Source: UBA974 sp002292405 (lineage in GTDB: Bacteria; Bacteroidota; Bacteroidia; Flavobacteriales_D; Sanyastnellaceae). Taken from it: a stretch of DNA of 64,000 nt. The position numbers were made by a program, and so were the translations under genes. Numbering within the stretch: position 1 is the stretch's first letter; every line of letters begins with the position of its first letter. This document shows, in pieces, positions 60,747-64,000 of the stretch. The stretch spans positions 310,001-374,000 of the forward strand of contig CALTBR010000001.1 of assembly GCA_943842425.1 (NCBI GenBank), read 5' to 3'. The notes below the pieces were generated by a model that was not told the DNA's origin, did no database searches, and worked only from the letters and a program-made list of their open reading frames with translations.

Positions 60747-62711
60747 TTATGCAGATTGAGTCTTATTTACAGCGGAGTTGCTAATTGTATTTATCCTATC
60801 CAATTCTTCCTCAATTTTTATTTCTATCGCCTCAGCATCATAGCCGCATTCAGCATATAATTCTGCTTGAGTTCCATGCTCAATCCATTTATCTTCTATC
60901 CCCATTCTCGTTACAGTTGTGTTATATCCATGCTCCATCATCCATTCTATCACAGCGGAACCGAAGCCCCCTTGGATTACTCCGTCTTCTAAAGTAATTA
61001 CTCCTTTAAATTTGCTGAAAATCTCATGTAGCATAACGTCATCAAGAGGTTTTATGTAACGCATATCGTAATGCGCAATTAAAACACCTTTTTTGTAAAG
61101 ACTATCTAGCGCTTTAACCGCCTCAGTGCCGATTGCTCCAACACTTAAAACCGCAACAGTCTCACCTTTTCTCAGTTTTCGACCTTTACCAACGGGAACT
61201 TCTTCGAAGGCGTTTCGCCAATTAACAATAGATCCTGTACCTCTTGGATAACGGATGGAAAAAGGTCCGACATGTTTTTCAGATGCGGTAAACATCATAT
61301 TCCGCAGATCAGTTTCATCCATAGGTGCAGCAACCACCATGTTTGGGATTATTCTCATAAAGGCCAAATCAAACACCCCATGATGCGTAGGTCCATCAGC
61401 ACCCACTAAACCTCCACGGTCTAAACAAAATACAACATGTAAATTCTGCAAGGCCACGTCATGCACCAACTGGTCATAAGCACGTTGCATAAAGCTCGAG
61501 TAAATATTACAAAAAGGCACCAGCCCACGTGTAGCCATGCCCGCACTAAAAGTCACAGCGTGCTGTTCAGCTATTCCTACATCAAATGCTCTATCTGGCA
61601 TTTGTTCCATCATCATTTTTAGAGAACACCCAGAAGGCATAGCCGGAGTAACACCTACTATGCGTTTGTCAAGTTTTGCAAGATCTATAATTGTCTGTCC
61701 GAAAACATCTTGGAACTTAGGGGGCTTAGGAGTTGTGTTATTCTTATCCGCAATGATAAATTCCCCAGTTTCTTTATTGAATAAACCTGGTGCATGCCAT
61801 TTCGTCGAGCTACCCAATTCAGCAGGCTCATACTTAGCCCCTTTTCGAGTAACACAGTGTAATAACTTAGGTCCGGGGATGTCTTTTAAATCAGCCAAGA
61901 CTTTTGTGAGATGTTCAACATCATGACCATCTACAGGCCCGAAATACCTAAAGTTTAGTGATTCAAAAAGATTGCTTTGCTTAAGTACTGCAGACTTAAC
62001 CGCGTTTTCCACTTTTTTAGCAATGGCTTGAGCATTGGGGCCAAATTTTGATATTTGGCCTAAGAGATTCCAAACTTCACCCTTAACCTTATTGTAAGTG
62101 TGAGAAGTGGTGATATCAGTGAGATATTCTTTCAGCGCACCAACATTTGGATCAATGGACATGCAGTTGTCATTTAAGATAACGAGCATGTTACTGTCTT
62201 CTATCCCCGCGTGATTGAGCCCCTCAAAAGCCAATCCAGCTGTCATTGCGCCATCACCTATCACAGCGATGTGATTCCTTTTAGCGTCACCAATCAACCT
62301 CGACCCCACGGCCATGCCAAGTGCTGCTGAAATACTGGTGCTGCTGTGACCAACTCCAAATGTATCGAATTCACTTTCAGAACGTTTAGGGAAACCACTT
62401 AAGCCCTTGTACACTCTGTTTGTGTGAAATTTATCTCGTCTTCCAGTAAGAATTTTATGACCGTAAGCTTGGTGACCTACATCCCAAACTATTTGGTCTT
62501 CAGGTGTGTTAAACACATAGTGTAGAGCAACCGTAAGCTCAACAACACCTAAACTGGCACCAAAATGACCACCTTTTTCAGAGACGACATCAACAATGAA
62601 TTGACGAAGTTCTGTACAAACTTGTTCTAAATCATCTGAAGTGAATTTATCCCGTAAATCTGCGGGAATTTTAATTTTATTTAAAGAAGAACCGGCTGGA
62701 AAAGGCTTCAT
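60747..62711 (-). CDS. dxs: 1-deoxy-D-xylulose-5-phosphate synthase
   Basis: First enzyme of the MEP isoprenoid pathway, using thiamine diphosphate to join pyruvate and glyceraldehyde-3-phosphate. The 654-residue protein has HFGASLGVVELTVALHYVF (in parts HFGASLGVVELT and VALHYVF), GHQAYGHKILTGR, the ThDP motif GDGAMTAGLAFE...NDNCMS, DRGGLVGADGPTHHG in the transketolase-like middle domain, and a C-terminal domain with EDGVIQGGFGSAV. It starts 18 bases after purQ. It works upstream of IspG (45.7 kb) and the polyprenyl synthase (6.3 kb). Confidence 0.98.
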   Translation of the reverse strand: MKPFPAGSSLNKIKIPADLRDKFTSDDLEQVCTELRQFIVDVVSEKGGHFGASLGVVELTVALHYVFNTPEDQIVWDVGHQAYGHKILTGRRDKFHTNRVYKGLSGFPKRSESEFDTFGVGHSSTSISAALGMAVGSRLIGDAKRNHIAVIGDGAMTAGLAFEGLNHAGIEDSNMLVILNDNCMSIDPNVGALKEYLTDITTSHTYNKVKGEVWNLLGQISKFGPNAQAIAKKVENAVKSAVLKQSNLFESLNFRYFGPVDGHDVEHLTKVLADLKDIPGPKLLHCVTRKGAKYEPAELGSSTKWHAPGLFNKETGEFIIADKNNTTPKPPKFQDVFGQTIIDLAKLDKRIVGVTPAMPSGCSLKMMMEQMPDRAFDVGIAEQHAVTFSAGMATRGLVPFCNIYSSFMQRAYDQLVHDVALQNLHVVFCLDRGGLVGADGPTHHGVFDLAFMRIIPNMVVAAPMDETDLRNMMFTASEKHVGPFSIRYPRGTGSIVNWRNAFEEVPVGKGRKLRKGETVAVLSVGAIGTEAVKALDSLYKKGVLIAHYDMRYIKPLDDVMLHEIFSKFKGVITLEDGVIQGGFGSAVIEWMMEHGYNTTVTRMGIEDKWIEHGTQAELYAECGYDAEAIEIKIEEELDRINTISNSAVNKTQSA

Positions 62712-62729
62712 AGGTTGACCTTAATATTA

Positions 62730-63422
62730 TTACGCTTTAACAAGTGTTTCTAAGCCTCGTAAGATAGCTAATCCATCGGTATTCCCCAAGTCTTTAGAAC
62801 AAGCTCTTTCAGGGTGGGGCATCATCCCAAATACATTTTTACCTTCGTTACACACCCCAGCAATATTGTTAGCAGACCCATTTGGGTTCGAAGAATTACT
62901 AACTTTTCCATTTTCATCACAGTATCTGAAAATAACCTGATCATTAGATTCAAGTTCTGCTAATTCTGTTTCTTGAAGGAAGTAATTGCCTTCTCCATGA
63001 GCAATAGGTATTTTCAAAGCCGCTTTATCATCTAGATCAGAAGAGATTGATGCTGTACGCGAAACAGGTACAAGGTAAACATTTTTACAAATAAACTTGC
63101 GACTTTCATTATGCATTAAAGTTCCTGGTAAAAGCCCGGCTTCACAAAGTATTTGAAAACCGTTGCAAATACCGAGAACCTTACCTCCGTCATGAGCGTA
63201 TTTAATGACTTCTTCCATTATTGGAGAAAAGCGAGCAATAGCACCACTTCTGAGATAATCTCCATAGCTGAATCCTCCTGGAAGCACGACAGCCTCAACG
63301 TCTTGCAGATCAGAATCTTTATGCCAAAGCTCTACAACCTCATATTTAAGATTGTTTCTCAGGGCATGGACAATGTCCATGTTACAGTTCGATCCTGGAA
63401 ATGTTACAACACCTATTTTCAT
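62730..63422 (-). CDS. purQ: Phosphoribosylformylglycinamidine synthase, glutaminase subunit
   Basis: Class I glutamine amidotransferase giving ammonia to PurL in purine synthesis. The 230-residue protein has GVVTFPGSNCNMD at the N-terminus, the nucleophile Cys in GICNGFQIL (near residue 88), and the His/Glu pair in MMPHPERAC (near residue 205). The separate PurQ implies a small PurL plus PurS arrangement elsewhere. The purD fragment lies about 350 bases upstream on the same strand, separated by a plus-strand gene. Confidence 0.97.
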   Translation of the reverse strand: MKIGVVTFPGSNCNMDIVHALRNNLKYEVVELWHKDSDLQDVEAVVLPGGFSYGDYLRSGAIARFSPIMEEVIKYAHDGGKVLGICNGFQILCEAGLLPGTLMHNESRKFICKNVYLVPVSRTASISSDLDDKAALKIPIAHGEGNYFLQETELAELESNDQVIFRYCDENGKVSNSSNPNGSANNIAGVCNEGKNVFGMMPHPERACSKDLGNTDGLAILRGLETLVKA

Positions 63423-63520
63423 ACTGCTAAGTTCGGAATAAAAGATGGGTCAAACTCTTTGTTTTTGTATTCTTTTTTTAAAAGATTACACGTGCCCTAC
63501 GTTAATAAGAAGTTGCGTAT

Positions 63521-63528
63521 TAGATTTG
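63521..63528 (+). promoter_or_regulatory. -7 promoter box TAGATTTG for the 62-residue membrane protein
   Basis: Exact TAnnTTTG match, 18 nt before the ATG at 63547. Confidence 0.58.
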
Positions 63529-63546
63529 CACACGAATCACATCGAA

Positions 63547-63735
63547 ATGAATATACAGGAAATAATCAAGCCCATCGGAAAGTTAATAGAATGGATATTT
63601 GTAAACGTTTACGAACATGTTGCTGATCCGTTTAACGCAGGTGTTGTTATTCTCAGCCTTGTTGCACTTGTTGTTTGGCTGAAAGTGCTAAATGGGTATG
63701 TTACAAAAGCAAAGGCTGAGGGTAAAATACCTTGA
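63547..63735 (+). CDS. Small single-pass membrane protein, 62 residues
   Basis: Starts at the ATG at 63547; the frame is open further upstream but an exact -7 box lies between, so the short form is preferred. An amphipathic N-terminal helix (IQEIIKPIGKLIEWIFVNVYEH) precedes one membrane segment (about 33-49, VVILSLVALVVWLKVL) and a Lys-rich tail. Placement beside purine genes and the general layout recall small Bacteroidota membrane proteins such as DUF6341, but the match is loose. Function is unknown. It is convergent with purD. Confidence 0.66.
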   Translation: MNIQEIIKPIGKLIEWIFVNVYEHVADPFNAGVVILSLVALVVWLKVLNGYVTKAKAEGKIP

Positions 63736-63775
63736 TTCTTTTATTGCCTTGAACTTTTTTCGGTGAGCTATTACT

Positions 63776-64000
63776 TTAGACAACTTTAACCAAGACGTCT
63801 TGCCCGATGTCCTTTCTGTATTGTTTATCACTAAAGCTGATGCTTTCAGCCAATTTATAGCTTCTTTCTAAAGCCTGTTCAAGTCCGTTACCGATTCCGG
63901 TACACGCGAGAACTCGCCCACCTGCAGTTACGACCTTACCCCTTGAAGTTGTAGTCCCGGCATGAAAAACAATTCCTTCTGTTTCTTTCGGAGTGTTTTC
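63776..64000 (-). CDS. purD: Phosphoribosylamine-glycine ligase, C-terminal end only
   Basis: The last 74 residues of PurD (GAR synthetase) enter from the right window edge. Recognisable parts are GIVFHAGTTTSRGKVVTAGGRVLACTGIG (in parts GIVFHAGTTTSRGK and VVTAGGRVLACTGIG) and the C-terminus SFSDKQYRKDIGQDVLVKVV. This is the C-terminal ATP-grasp subdomain that closes over the substrate. The stop is at 63776-63778. The 41-base gap to the convergent small membrane gene shows no clear hairpin. Confidence 0.93.
   Translation of the reverse strand, partial: ENTPKETEGIVFHAGTTTSRGKVVTAGGRVLACTGIGNGLEQALERSYKLAESISFSDKQYRKDIGQDVLVKVV

Overview
The window is a compact chromosomal segment of a member of the Bacteroidota, most likely a marine Flavobacteriales (Cryomorphaceae/Schleiferiaceae-like) lineage. 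The signs are: many copies of the Bacteroidota -7 promoter box TAnnTTTG; a gliding gene (gldH) and a secreted protease with a type IX secretion C-terminal domain; lineage-typical small families (IPExxxVDY, DUF2480, a DksA-like protein lacking three zinc cysteines); the long IspG form; and a DnaG with a decayed zinc finger. I see no phage, insertion sequence, CRISPR array or obvious genomic island, and no gene-free stretch over 300 bases.

Layout. 1-5.7 kb (minus): partial crotonase, double-ATPase peptide-type ABC protein, tyrosine catabolism (hpd, hmgA) and a LysM glucosaminidase. 5.8-13.6 kb: MORN-like protein, polyprenyl synthase, yicC-gmk-nadD, the prs-rplY-pth operon and an RprXY-like two-component system. 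13.7-18.4 kb: dnaG, mscS and convergent recJ. 18.3-25.2 kb: the most accessory part, with a Cys-repeat lipoprotein behind a possible leaderless uORF, an OmpA-like lipoprotein, an aldehyde dehydrogenase, tRNA-Gln with a two-way terminator, an SDR, a GNAT-like protein and a YadA-head-like secreted protein. 25.2-34.8 kb: leuS, a NodB deacetylase, a DUF349 protein, recX, prfB, fumC and a mannose-1-P guanylyltransferase overlapping a 43-residue lipoprotein. 34.9-45.1 kb: mlaE-mlaF-iodotyrosine deiodinase homologue, acpP-fabF-rnc-IPExxxVDY-pyk, ileS and the DksA-like gene. 45.1-55.9 kb: lspA-ispG-recO, a TonB receptor, holB-ricT-gldH and an M43 protease. 55.9-64 kb (minus): a secreted protein, a broken lipoprotein gene, polA, DUF2480, dxs, purQ and partial purD, plus a 62-residue membrane protein on the plus strand.

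Most genes are housekeeping and packed in operons with ATGA stop/start overlaps. The points most worth a second look are: (i) a recurring arrangement in which the -7 box lies only 4-8 nt before the start codon, implying leaderless or near-leaderless mRNAs; (ii) a DNA polymerase I whose 3'-5' exonuclease domain has lost all four catalytic acids; (iii) a bacterial iodotyrosine deiodinase homologue translationally coupled to a lipid-transport ATPase; (iv) three disrupted genes (rplY, gldH, a lipoprotein), each of which regains a complete frame when one base is removed (the lipoprotein also has an in-frame amber codon); and (v) two repeat-built surface or secreted proteins of unknown role.
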